Program-made: the position numbers and the translations under genes
Part shown: positions 7,974 through 16,803 of the stretch, piece after piece
How positions within the stretch are numbered: position 1 is the stretch's first letter
How the letters are laid out: every line of letters starts with the position of its first letter
Notes under the pieces: model-generated
Seen by the model: the letters and a program-made list of their open reading frames with translations, nothing else
Database searches by the model: none
Told to the model about the DNA's origin: nothing
Source: Flavobacteriaceae bacterium
Lineage (GTDB): Bacteria; Bacteroidota; Bacteroidia; Flavobacteriales; Flavobacteriaceae
Direction: 5' to 3'
NCBI GenBank assembly: GCA_029238555.1
Contig: JAQWFV010000043.1
Span: 1 to 26,535, forward strand
Length of the DNA stretch: 26,535 bases

Positions 7974-7988
7974 TGGCACAATTTATGT
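7974..7988 (+). promoter_or_regulatory. Candidate sigma-54 promoter of groES-groEL
   Basis: TGGCAC followed by five bases and ATGT resembles the sigma-54 pattern TGGCAC-N5-TTGC. The GG (-24) and the GT (where GC is expected at -12) are exactly 10 bases apart, which is the required spacing. Mismatches are A for T and T for C in the -12 box. Transcription would start near 8000, leaving about 30 bases before the groES ATG. An overlapping alternative is TATAATTG (7990-7997), one mismatch from the housekeeping -7 element. Confidence 0.35.
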
Positions 7989-8030
7989 CTATAATTGGTC
8001 GTAAAATTAAATTATTTAAATAATTATATT

Positions 8031-8309
8031 ATGGCTAAAATTAACATTAAACCATTGGCAGACAGGGTACTGATTGCTCCTATGGCCGCAGAAACACAAA
8101 CAGCTTCTGGGATATACATACCAGATACTGCTAAAGAAAAACCTCAAAACGGTAAAGTAATCGCTGTTGGTCCTGGAACCAAAGATGAAAAAATGACCGT
8201 AAAAGTTGGTGACACTGTACTATACGGAAAATATGCAGGCACAGAACTCAAGCTAGAAGGAACGGATTATATTATGATGCGAGAAAGCGACATTTTAGCA
8301 ATTGTTTAA
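8031..8309 (+). CDS. groES: Co-chaperonin GroES
   Basis: GroES is the heptameric lid of the GroEL folding chamber in the cytoplasm. The 92-residue protein begins [15 protein letters not shown]. It has the mobile loop at about 17-36 ([20 protein letters not shown] region) and ends [11 protein letters not shown], a standard family ending. A longer in-frame TTG start at 7995 exists, but it would add 12 residues not found in the family and overlaps the promoter, so the ATG at 8031 is preferred. groEL follows after 18 bp. Confidence 0.97.
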   Translation: MAKINIKPLADRVLIAPMAAETQTASGIYIPDTAKEKPQNGKVIAVGPGTKDEKMTVKVGDTVLYGKYAGTELKLEGTDYIMMRESDILAIV

Positions 8310-9968
<1,659 letters not shown>

Positions 9969-9983
9969 TATTTTACAACACAT

Positions 9984-10019
9984 AAAAACCCCCTTTGGAC
10001 GTATCCAAAGGGGGTTTTT
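9984..10019. terminator. Bidirectional terminator between groEL and the metal cluster
   Basis: A perfect 16-bp stem (AAAAACCCCCTTTGGA paired with its complement) with a four-base loop begins with A5 and ends in T7, so it has a U-tract in either direction. It can end groEL on the plus strand and the HMA-MauE gene (stop at 10049) on the minus strand. Confidence 0.93.
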
Positions 10020-10048
10020 TTATCATAAATATCGTATGAGCCCTTGCG

Positions 10049-10819
10049 CTACAAAAGCATTACCAAGGCCATAGCGATCATAATCGCATTTTCAATAAAA
10101 GTGGCCTGCGTCATAGGGAGTTTTAAAGCAGTCCCCAAACAGGCACATTGAATTTGTCGCTTGTTTAAAAGAGACTGCACCACCCCTATAGTGGTGGCGC
10201 CCAAAATAACAAGAGTCACGACCAGTACTTGAGTGATGCCCACCCGCATTAAAAGCATGATCCCCAACCCCAACTCAATAAAAGGATAGATTTTACCATA
10301 AAAAGAAAGGCGTTTAGCAATGGGATCATACATGGCAAAACTCTGGGGAAACCCCTTTAAATCTAATAATTTAAAAAAGGCAAACACCAAATAAAACAAA
10401 GCCATAAAATCTAGCATCATCTCTGGCCAAACGGGATCAAATCCCAGAGCTCGCAGCTCTGAAAAATAGGCTAGAAAAACACCGCCAATCAAGAATCCAA
10501 AGATTAAATAAAGTGGCTTAAGCTGTTTCCAAGGAGAATCAGCTATATTTAAATGGTCGCTTACACTGTGTGAATCTCCCTGAGAAACAGCAGTGACAAT
10601 TTTATCCTGTTCCAATACCGCTACACTATACTTCTCTCCCAATAATTTTTGAATTGCTTGAAATTCAATGATCGTATTGGCATGTACATAAGCACGTTTT
10701 AAAGGCAAATCTACTATCACATGCGCTACTCCTTCCATGGCTTCAATGGTCTTTTTAACATGGGCTACACAGCCCATGCAAGTCATTCCCTCTATACTAT
10801 AAATTGTTGTCGTATTCAT
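10049..10819 (-). CDS. HMA domain fused to a MauE/DoxX-like membrane domain
   Basis: The 256-residue protein has two parts. Residues 1-70 form a heavy-metal-associated ferredoxin-fold domain with the metal motif GMTCMGC (11-17), as in CopZ and P-type ATPase N-termini. After a linker come about five membrane helices (103-118, 134-153, 175-192, 195-216, 240-256) resembling MauE/DoxX redox-associated proteins, with a conserved-looking CACLGT (225-230) before the last helix. There is no ATPase domain. A plausible job is to pass a soft metal or electrons across the inner membrane. It is the last gene of the minus-strand cluster; its ATG overlaps the stop of the NHL gene by one base. The domain calls are firm, but metal identity and mechanism are inferred. 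Confidence 0.88.
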   Translation of the reverse strand: MNTTTIYSIEGMTCMGCVAHVKKTIEAMEGVAHVIVDLPLKRAYVHANTIIEFQAIQKLLGEKYSVAVLEQDKIVTAVSQGDSHSVSDHLNIADSPWKQLKPLYLIFGFLIGGVFLAYFSELRALGFDPVWPEMMLDFMALFYLVFAFFKLLDLKGFPQSFAMYDPIAKRLSFYGKIYPFIELGLGIMLLMRVGITQVLVVTLVILGATTIGVVQSLLNKRQIQCACLGTALKLPMTQATFIENAIMIAMALVMLL

Positions 10820-11655
10820 TAATGGTCAAAATAATAACGGTTCATCTGCTGCTTTTTATAATCAATCACATATAATTTCTCCTCATGAATTATTGCGTCT
10901 ATAGGCTTCTCCAGACCAGCTTCAATGACCTGAGCCAATTGACCATCTTTAAAAAATACCAAAAGTCTATGGTGCTCAAAATCAGTTACAAAAACCTGTT
11001 TTTCGCTTACAAATAAACCGGTGGCTGCATTCATTTTCTGATCGGCTCCAATGATTCTCACAAAAGCACCTTGCTTATTAAACAGTTGTATTCTATTGTT
11101 ATAGGCGTCTGCCACCCAAATATGATCCGCTGTAATTTGCACATCTGTAGGGTAGTAAAACTGTCCAGCTTCTTTTCCCTCGGTACCTAAAGAAATCCAA
11201 TCCATTCCATTGAAGTAGAGAATCCTATGGTTATAAAAATCTGCAATAGCACGCTCCTGCCCAAAAACTGAAATGGATGCAGGCGCGTCTAAAGAATCCT
11301 TTAAAATTAGGGGTAAAGGAAATTTTGAAGGCAGTTTAAACTGTGCAATAGTATCTGAGCCATACTGAGGCACCCAAAGCCCTGCTGCAGTTGCATCTAT
11401 ATGCATAGGCCTATCCAATCCAGTGATACTATCTGTGAATAAACCGGTAGTATCTACCGCAACCAATCTGTTATGGTCTCCGTCTGAGAGCCAAAACTGC
11501 TGCTCAAAAACACCTATACCAATGGGATTAACTCCTGGCAGTTCAATGGTTTTTTCTAACACCCACTGCTGTGTAGGGGGTGCCTTACGCTCGCAACTCA
11601 CTAAAGTGACTACTGCCACTAAAACAATCGAAAATATATATTTTACCTGTCTCAT
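10819..11655 (-). CDS. NHL-repeat beta-propeller lipoprotein
   Basis: This 278-residue protein has a lipoprotein signal ending LVSC (lipidated C21), so it is anchored in the inner or outer membrane facing the periplasm or surface. The mature part contains about five NHL-type repeats with the typical pattern of proline/glycine, hydrophobic strand, then (V/T)AD.(Y/F)NNR or DFEHHR. Examples are WVADAYNNRIQLFN and VFVTDFEHHRLLVF. NHL propellers bind protein, peptide or other ligands; no catalytic residues can be assigned. It lies between two HMA-containing genes, one base from the upstream one and overlapping the downstream one, so it is presumably part of the same metal-related process. Confidence 0.85.
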   Translation of the reverse strand: MRQVKYIFSIVLVAVVTLVSCERKAPPTQQWVLEKTIELPGVNPIGIGVFEQQFWLSDGDHNRLVAVDTTGLFTDSITGLDRPMHIDATAAGLWVPQYGSDTIAQFKLPSKFPLPLILKDSLDAPASISVFGQERAIADFYNHRILYFNGMDWISLGTEGKEAGQFYYPTDVQITADHIWVADAYNNRIQLFNKQGAFVRIIGADQKMNAATGLFVSEKQVFVTDFEHHRLLVFFKDGQLAQVIEAGLEKPIDAIIHEEKLYVIDYKKQQMNRYYFDH

Positions 11656-11656
11656 A

Positions 11657-12289
11657 TTACTTATTTTCTACACGTTCGTATTTACAACACATAGGCAATC
11701 CGTCATAGGTTTCCCCGCTGGCCTTGTGGTCTTTGGTGTCGTGCCCTGCTGCTGCAATGGCTTTTGAAATGCTTTGGCGGTCTAGGACATTGGCGTCAAA
11801 TGAAATATCTAATATTTTAGTCTTGGAATTCCATGCGGCCTGAGCCACCCCTTGTAATCTAGACGTAGCTTTCAATATCCTAGCTTCACACATTTCGCAA
11901 TTACCTGCCACAAACATTTTTTCAGAAACTACTCCTGCAACTCCTTGATCTACGGCGGCTAAAGGCGCGTCTGTTTCTACGAGTCCATTGGCCCTACTAA
12001 TAACGGTTTTCATAGGCGTATATCCCGCTTTTTCCACTTGCTGAACCACTGCCGCTAGAGAAAGAGATTTCTCTGCCGGGTATTGAAAACTAAAATCTCC
12101 CGTTTCAATGTCTATTTTCACGTCTTTGATCCCTTTAAATTCTTTGAACTTTTTCTCTAATCCATAGGCGCAAAATGGACAGCCTAAACCGTCTACTTGT
12201 ACTTCAAATGCATCCATGCTTTTTTGTCCAAAAGCCACAGTGCTACCGAGCACTAGAAGGCTAAAAAATAATACTATTGTTTTCATCAT
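11657..12289 (-). CDS. Secreted tandem HMA (metallochaperone-like) protein
   Basis: The 210-residue protein starts with a signal peptide (cleavage likely after VAFG, about residue 21). Two HMA-like domains follow: the first has GLGCPFC (34-40) and the second GNCEMC (129-134). The C-terminal part has a conserved AGHDT (181-185) and LPMCCKYE (198-205), giving a further Cys-Cys pair. These suggest a periplasmic or outer-membrane-associated carrier of a soft metal such as copper. Two start codons in tandem (12287-12289 and 12284-12286) cannot be distinguished. The stop lies one base before the NHL lipoprotein ATG, so the two are tightly coupled. Confidence 0.87.
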   Translation of the reverse strand: MMKTIVLFFSLLVLGSTVAFGQKSMDAFEVQVDGLGCPFCAYGLEKKFKEFKGIKDVKIDIETGDFSFQYPAEKSLSLAAVVQQVEKAGYTPMKTVISRANGLVETDAPLAAVDQGVAGVVSEKMFVAGNCEMCEARILKATSRLQGVAQAAWNSKTKILDISFDANVLDRQSISKAIAAAGHDTKDHKASGETYDGLPMCCKYERVENK

Positions 12290-12305
12290 GTTGTTTTTTA
12301 ATCCG

Positions 12306-13085
12306 TTAAAAAGTAAAGCGAGTTCCTAAAAACAAGCTTCTGTTAAAAGTCATATTTTGAGGTATATCATTCACCAAAGGAAGCTGATACGCCAAGTCAA
12401 AGGTGATATTTTTTCGAGCGTATTGTATGCCTTGAGCATACAAAAGCTGATACCCCTTTTGCTCCCACAACCACTGTTGGGTATATTCGAAAAATAAGTT
12501 AATCTGCCTGTTGGGGTATTGGGGCTTTAAAAGCGGCAAACCAAATCCTAGTTTGTGCTGTAGAAAGTCTAAATCTCCTTCGGGGATGTTATTGAGACCC
12601 AATTCAAACGAGATTCCGTATTTAAGGCTTTCATAACCGGCTACAAAGCCGTAATAGCCCTGATACAGACCACTACTGAGTTCCATGACGCCAAGTGCTT
12701 CTCCGGTTGGAAGCGTCTGAAGTGTCTTTGCGACCATACGAAAAGTCTTACCAGTACCGTCTATTCTGAGGAATTGATACTTGGCTAAGAGTTTGACATC
12801 GGCCAGGGACTGGCCAGAAGTTCCGTCTGCCAACTCATAGGAAACTCTGGGAATATGAACAGCCACTAGTGCATTTGAGCTGATCAAATAATGCAGCATT
12901 AAAGGGGTGTACTTAAAGGTCCCCATAGCCGTTTTCCGGTGTTCAATTAAGGTTTTGGCGGTAAAACTTCCGCCACCCAACATAATGGGTTTGTCTGCTG
13001 TTATTGGTGGGCCTTGAGCAAAAAGACCAGCTGAAAAGCACCCAATTATACCTAGGGTGAACAGGTATTTTATACAATATTTCAT
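12306..13085 (-). CDS. Outer-membrane beta-barrel protein of the metal cluster
   Basis: I do not recognise a named family with certainty. The 259-residue protein has a signal peptide (MKYCIKYLF, hydrophobic core, cleavage near LFAQ at 23-24). Its mature sequence alternates hydrophobic and polar residues with many aromatics, and it ends in a phenylalanine (GTRFTF), the usual ending of outer-membrane barrels. At about 236 mature residues it could form 10-12 strands. It may belong to the broad transporter/phenol-degradation MetA-like barrels. It lies 16 bp before the tandem-HMA gene and 73 bp after the HYC/CC/PP gene, so it could be the outer-membrane entry or exit point of the system. Confidence 0.75.
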   Translation of the reverse strand: MKYCIKYLFTLGIIGCFSAGLFAQGPPITADKPIMLGGGSFTAKTLIEHRKTAMGTFKYTPLMLHYLISSNALVAVHIPRVSYELADGTSGQSLADVKLLAKYQFLRIDGTGKTFRMVAKTLQTLPTGEALGVMELSSGLYQGYYGFVAGYESLKYGISFELGLNNIPEGDLDFLQHKLGFGLPLLKPQYPNRQINLFFEYTQQWLWEQKGYQLLYAQGIQYARKNITFDLAYQLPLVNDIPQNMTFNRSLFLGTRFTF

Positions 13086-13158
13086 GGTAGATTTTTTAAA
13101 TTAATCACAATACATTCAAAGTCAATTGAACGAAAAAGTTTTAAAAAGTCTACTTGAT

Positions 13159-13563
13159 CTAAATTAAAAACGCTTGGTATAGTATAAAAAGTAAATGGCC
13201 CTGATTGGGTGGAGGCGGCTCAAATAAAAGTTGCTTTACTGTGGGGCTAATCCAAGAAACTACTTCAAATTTAAATTCAGTTAGAAGCACAAAGTCTGCC
13301 AACACAGGAATAAAGACAGCTTCAACAGCCTGCTTAAATAAAGGTGTAGGCTCAACTACCTCAGCAATTTCATTGCAACAAGAGGGTTTTGACCATTCGC
13401 TCCCTTCCCCCATCTCCATGCCACAAGTTTCTGGGGTGCCAAACAGCGCTGAATCTATTTTTATAGAGCCACAATAATGGGTGTCAAAAGTCCATGAAGT
13501 TGACGCTCCTAAAACCAAGAGTGCCAAAACGGTAGAAATGAATATAGAAAGTCTATTTTTCAC
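13159..13563 (-). CDS. Small secreted Cys-rich protein of the HYC_CC_PP type
   Basis: No ATG precedes the signal peptide; candidate starts are GTG at 13563 and TTG at 13578. I choose GTG because it gives a clean signal peptide (KNRLSIFISTVLALLVLGA) and because the TTG lies just upstream of, and its next codons overlap, a TAnnTTTG -7 element. The 134-residue product has the features of the small Bacteroidota proteins named for HYC, CC and PP: THYCG (28-32), C47, the pair SCCN (61-64) and a proline run before the C-terminus (116-119). A His plus four cysteines in a short exported protein suggests metal binding or sensing. It opens the five-gene cluster. The family is recognised by motif only and its function is unknown. 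Confidence 0.78.
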   Translation of the reverse strand: MKNRLSIFISTVLALLVLGASTSWTFDTHYCGSIKIDSALFGTPETCGMEMGEGSEWSKPSCCNEIAEVVEPTPLFKQAVEAVFIPVLADFVLLTEFKFEVVSWISPTVKQLLFEPPPPNQGHLLFILYQAFLI

Positions 13564-13567
13564 CCTA

Positions 13568-13575
13568 CAAAAGTA
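13568..13575 (-). promoter_or_regulatory. Bacteroidota -7 element at the start of the metal cluster
   Basis: Read on the minus strand this is TACTTTTG, an exact TAnnTTTG match. It ends four bases before the GTG chosen as the start of the HYC/CC/PP gene. If it is used, transcription would begin at or very near that GTG, giving a leaderless or nearly leaderless message. The region upstream is T-rich and offers no clear TTTG -33 box. Confidence 0.4.
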
Positions 13576-13667
13576 CAAAAAAACCGAGAAAAAGAACGTA
13601 TTTTTGTCCTTTGATTCAAAGCTTTAAAAAAGCCTTTGTTTGAATGCATATTTAAGAAACTAAGCAC

Positions 13668-14117
13668 ATGTTTACGGAACTTTACCCAAAATTAGACAGC
13701 ATTTTTGCTTGTGCCCACGATAGTGAAACCAAGCTTAAAACCATCTGTACTTTGTTAGAAAAAAACATCCCTCATTACAATTGGGTGGGTTTTTATTTTA
13801 GAAATGGTCAGAAAGAAGAGCTTTTACTTGGGCCCTATGTTGGAGCGCCCACGGACCATACTGTAATACCTTTTGGTAAGGGTATCTGTGGTCAAGTAGC
13901 CCTTAGCAATGAAAATTTCGTAGTACCAGACGTTAAAGCACAAGACAATTATATTGCCTGCAGCATTTCAGTTAAGTCTGAAATTGTCATACCTATATTT
14001 GTCAATGGAGAAAACATAGGCCAGATAGATATTGACTCTGAGACCATAGACCCTTTCACTAAAGAAGATGAAACTTTTCTTGAGTACGTATGTAAAGGAG
14101 TTGCCTCATTTATTTAA
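13668..14117 (+). CDS. GAF-domain protein, free methionine-(R)-sulfoxide reductase-like
   Basis: The 149-residue protein is a single GAF domain of the YebR/MsrC type, which reduces free methionine-R-sulfoxide. It shows NWVGFYF (38-44), LLLGPYVG (52-59), GKGICGQVA (70-78), VPDVKAQDNYIACS (86-99), SEIVIPI (104-110) and IGQIDIDS (117-124). C98 corresponds to the catalytic cysteine (C118) of the E. coli enzyme and C74 to C94. The third E. coli cysteine (C84) is missing, with PTDHTVIP in its place. Activity is therefore likely, but the disulfide relay may differ. It starts a plus-strand run, divergent from the metal cluster, and is followed 45 bp later by purH. Confidence 0.85.
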   Translation: MFTELYPKLDSIFACAHDSETKLKTICTLLEKNIPHYNWVGFYFRNGQKEELLLGPYVGAPTDHTVIPFGKGICGQVALSNENFVVPDVKAQDNYIACSISVKSEIVIPIFVNGENIGQIDIDSETIDPFTKEDETFLEYVCKGVASFI

Positions 14118-14162
14118 ATACACCTTTTATTAACCCTATTATATCTTTTTAATTCCAAACAC

Positions 14163-15695
14163 ATGAGTAGTTCAAAAAAAGCCTCCGCAGCACTAATTTC
14201 AGTATTTCATAAAGACGGACTTGGTCCTATTGTAGAAACCTTACACGCTCAAGGCGTGATCTTGTATTCTACAGGAGGTACAGAAACCTTTATTAAAGAA
14301 ATGGGCATTCCAGTAGTGGCTGTAGAAGATGTAACTAGCTACCCCTCTATTTTAGGAGGCCGTGTTAAAACACTTCACCCAAAAGTATTTGGTGGAATTT
14401 TAAACAGACAGGACAATGAAGGAGATGTGGCACAGTTAAAAGAATTTGAGATCCCTCAGTTAGACATTGTCATTGTAGATTTATACCCTTTTGAAAAAAC
14501 AGTAGCCAGCGGCGCTAGTGAACAAGATATTATAGAAAAGATAGACATTGGAGGAATTTCGCTCATTAGAGCAGCCGCTAAAAACTACAAAGATGTTATT
14601 TGTGTGTCTGATAGAGCAGACTATGCAGATTTCTTAAATATTTTAAAAACACAAGATGGGGCAACTACTTTAGCGCAACGAAAAGATTTCGCTACGCGAT
14701 CTTTTAACACTTCTTCGCACTATGACACTGCTATCTTTAATTATTTTAATGGGGGTTCTCAGATAGACAAATTAAAAATTTCTGAAACCAATGGCCAGGT
14801 ACTTCGCTACGGAGAAAACCCTCACCAAAAAGGGGTATTTTTCGGAGATTTTGAGGCGATGTTTACCAAACTTCATGGAAAAGAGCTCTCTTACAACAAT
14901 CTTCTAGACGTAGATGCAGCAGTGCAATTGATGGGAGAGTTCAAAGAAGACGCCCCTACCTTTGCTATTTTAAAACACAACAATGCCTGCGGTCTCGCCA
15001 CCAGAGACAGCTTAGTGACCGCATACAAAGACGCACTTGCCGGAGATCCAGTGTCTGCTTTTGGAGGTGTGTTAATTGCCAACAGGACAATAGATCTAGA
15101 CACTGCAACAGAAATTCACAGTTTGTTTTGTGAGGTGGTTATAGCGCCTGGATTCACCCCAGAAGCGCAGGCATTACTTCAGGAAAAAAAGAACAGAATT
15201 CTCCTGGTTCAAAACGAGGTTGAAATGCCTCAAACGCAATTACGCACTTGTTTAAATGGTTTCTTATTACAAGAAAAAGACAGTATTACAGACGCTGTAA
15301 AGGACTTGCAATATGTAACAGACACACAGCCAGATGCAGCGGCCATAGAAGACTTAATTTTTGCCTCTAAATTGTGTAAGCACACCAAGTCTAACACCAT
15401 TGTTTTAGCTAAAAACAAGCAACTTTGTGCTAGTGGTACTGGTCAGACTTCCCGTGTAGACGCACTAAACCAGGCCATTCACAAGGCTAACAGCTTCTCT
15501 TTTAACTTAGAGGGCGCTGTAATGGCTAGTGATGCGTTTTTCCCTTTCCCTGACTGTGTAGAAATTGCAGGAAATGCTGGAATTACTAGTGTGATTCAAC
15601 CTGGAGGTTCTATCAAAGACCAATTGAGTGTAGATTATTGCAATGAAAATAAAATTGCCATGGTACTCACTGGGACCCGCCATTTTAAACATTAA
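14163..15695 (+). CDS. purH: Bifunctional AICAR formyltransferase / IMP cyclohydrolase
   Basis: PurH carries out the last two steps of IMP synthesis. The 510-residue protein has the N-terminal MGS-like cyclohydrolase domain (about 1-195, with YSTGGT at 35-40 and GGRVKTLHPK at 65-74). The C-terminal formyltransferase domain follows, marked by RYGENPHQKG (215-224) and the catalytic KHNNACG (271-277). It ends in DQLSVDYCNENKIAMVLTGTRHFKH, typical of the family (VxTGxRHFxH), so the gene is complete. It lies 53 bp upstream of mreB; this purH-mre order is common in Flavobacteriia, and read-through into mreB is possible. Confidence 0.97.
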   Translation: MSSSKKASAALISVFHKDGLGPIVETLHAQGVILYSTGGTETFIKEMGIPVVAVEDVTSYPSILGGRVKTLHPKVFGGILNRQDNEGDVAQLKEFEIPQLDIVIVDLYPFEKTVASGASEQDIIEKIDIGGISLIRAAAKNYKDVICVSDRADYADFLNILKTQDGATTLAQRKDFATRSFNTSSHYDTAIFNYFNGGSQIDKLKISETNGQVLRYGENPHQKGVFFGDFEAMFTKLHGKELSYNNLLDVDAAVQLMGEFKEDAPTFAILKHNNACGLATRDSLVTAYKDALAGDPVSAFGGVLIANRTIDLDTATEIHSLFCEVVIAPGFTPEAQALLQEKKNRILLVQNEVEMPQTQLRTCLNGFLLQEKDSITDAVKDLQYVTDTQPDAAAIEDLIFASKLCKHTKSNTIVLAKNKQLCASGTGQTSRVDALNQAIHKANSFSFNLEGAVMASDAFFPFPDCVEIAGNAGITSVIQPGGSIKDQLSVDYCNENKIAMVLTGTRHFKH

Positions 15696-15748
15696 ATTTA
15701 TTACCTTCGTTATCACTAACTTAGACCAAGCAATTTAACATCTTTCCC

Positions 15749-16777
15749 ATGGGCTTTTTTGATTTTTTAACTGAAGATATTGCAATAGATTTAGGAACGG
15801 CCAATACACTGATCATTCACAATGATAAAGTTGTGGTAGACAGTCCTTCTATCGTTGCAAGGGATAGGACTACTGGAAAAATTATTGCCGTAGGTAAAGA
15901 GGCCAACCTCATGCAGGGTAAAACCCATGAAAACATCAAAACAATTAGACCTTTGAAGGACGGGGTTATTGCTGATTTTGACGCTTCTGAAAAGATGATT
16001 AGTATGTTCATTAAGAACATTCCTTCTCTTAAGAAAAAATGGTTTCCACCAGCACTGCGAATGGTGATCTGTATCCCTTCAGGGATTACAGAAGTAGAAA
16101 TGCGTGCGGTAAAAGAATCTGCAGAGCGTGTAAACGGAAAAGAAGTGTACCTAATTCATGAACCCATGGCAGCAGCTATTGGTATTGGTATAGATATTAT
16201 GGAACCCAAGGGGAACATGATTGTAGACATAGGCGGAGGAACTACAGAAATTGCCGTTATTGCTCTAGGAGGGATTGTGTGCGACAAGTCCGTTAAGATT
16301 GCAGGAGACGTTTTCACTAATGATATTGTGTATTATATGCGTACGCAACATAACCTTTTTGTAGGAGAAAGTACCGCAGAGAATATTAAAATTACCATTG
16401 GTGCAGCTACGGAAGACCTTCAAAGCCCTCCAGAGGAAATGTCTGTTCAAGGAAGGGACTTACTCACAGGGAAACCCAAACAAGTGCAAGTGTCTTACAG
16501 AGAAATTGCAAAGGCTTTAGACAAGTCTATATTGCGTATAGAAGACGCTGTAATGGAAACCCTCTCAAATACCCCTCCTGAATTGGCCGCAGATATATAC
16601 AATACAGGTATATTTTTAGCCGGAGGCGGATCTATGTTAAGGGGACTGGACAAACGCTTGTCTCTAAAAACTGATTTACCTGTTTATATTGCAGAGGACC
16701 CCCTTAGAGCTGTTGTTAGAGGAACAGGGATTTCTCTAAAGAATTTAGAAAAATTCAAAAGTATTTTAATGAAATAG
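15749..16777 (+). CDS. mreB: Rod shape-determining protein MreB
   Basis: MreB is the actin-like filament protein that positions the lateral cell-wall machinery at the inner membrane. The 342-residue protein begins MGFFDFLTEDIAIDLGTANT, with the phosphate-1 motif IDLGTANT and a hydrophobic N-terminus suited to membrane binding. Further signatures are HEPMAAAIG, the phosphate-2 motif DIGGGTTEIAVIALGG and the adenosine motif LAGGGSMLRGLD near residue 290. The length is normal. It heads the mreBCD-mrdA-rodA operon; mreC follows after 26 bp. Confidence 0.97.
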   Translation: MGFFDFLTEDIAIDLGTANTLIIHNDKVVVDSPSIVARDRTTGKIIAVGKEANLMQGKTHENIKTIRPLKDGVIADFDASEKMISMFIKNIPSLKKKWFPPALRMVICIPSGITEVEMRAVKESAERVNGKEVYLIHEPMAAAIGIGIDIMEPKGNMIVDIGGGTTEIAVIALGGIVCDKSVKIAGDVFTNDIVYYMRTQHNLFVGESTAENIKITIGAATEDLQSPPEEMSVQGRDLLTGKPKQVQVSYREIAKALDKSILRIEDAVMETLSNTPPELAADIYNTGIFLAGGGSMLRGLDKRLSLKTDLPVYIAEDPLRAVVRGTGISLKNLEKFKSILMK

Positions 16778-16803
16778 CCCCTGGCTAAAGAAAACTCCAA
16801 CCC

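Noticed and set aside
7995..8030. Upstream TTG start for groES
   Set aside because: It would add 12 residues not typical of GroES and would begin at or before the likely transcription start.
13564..13667. Possible second small gene or promoter for the GAF gene in the divergent gap
   Set aside because: Apart from the minus-strand -7 element I see no convincing plus-strand promoter, start codon or conserved frame.
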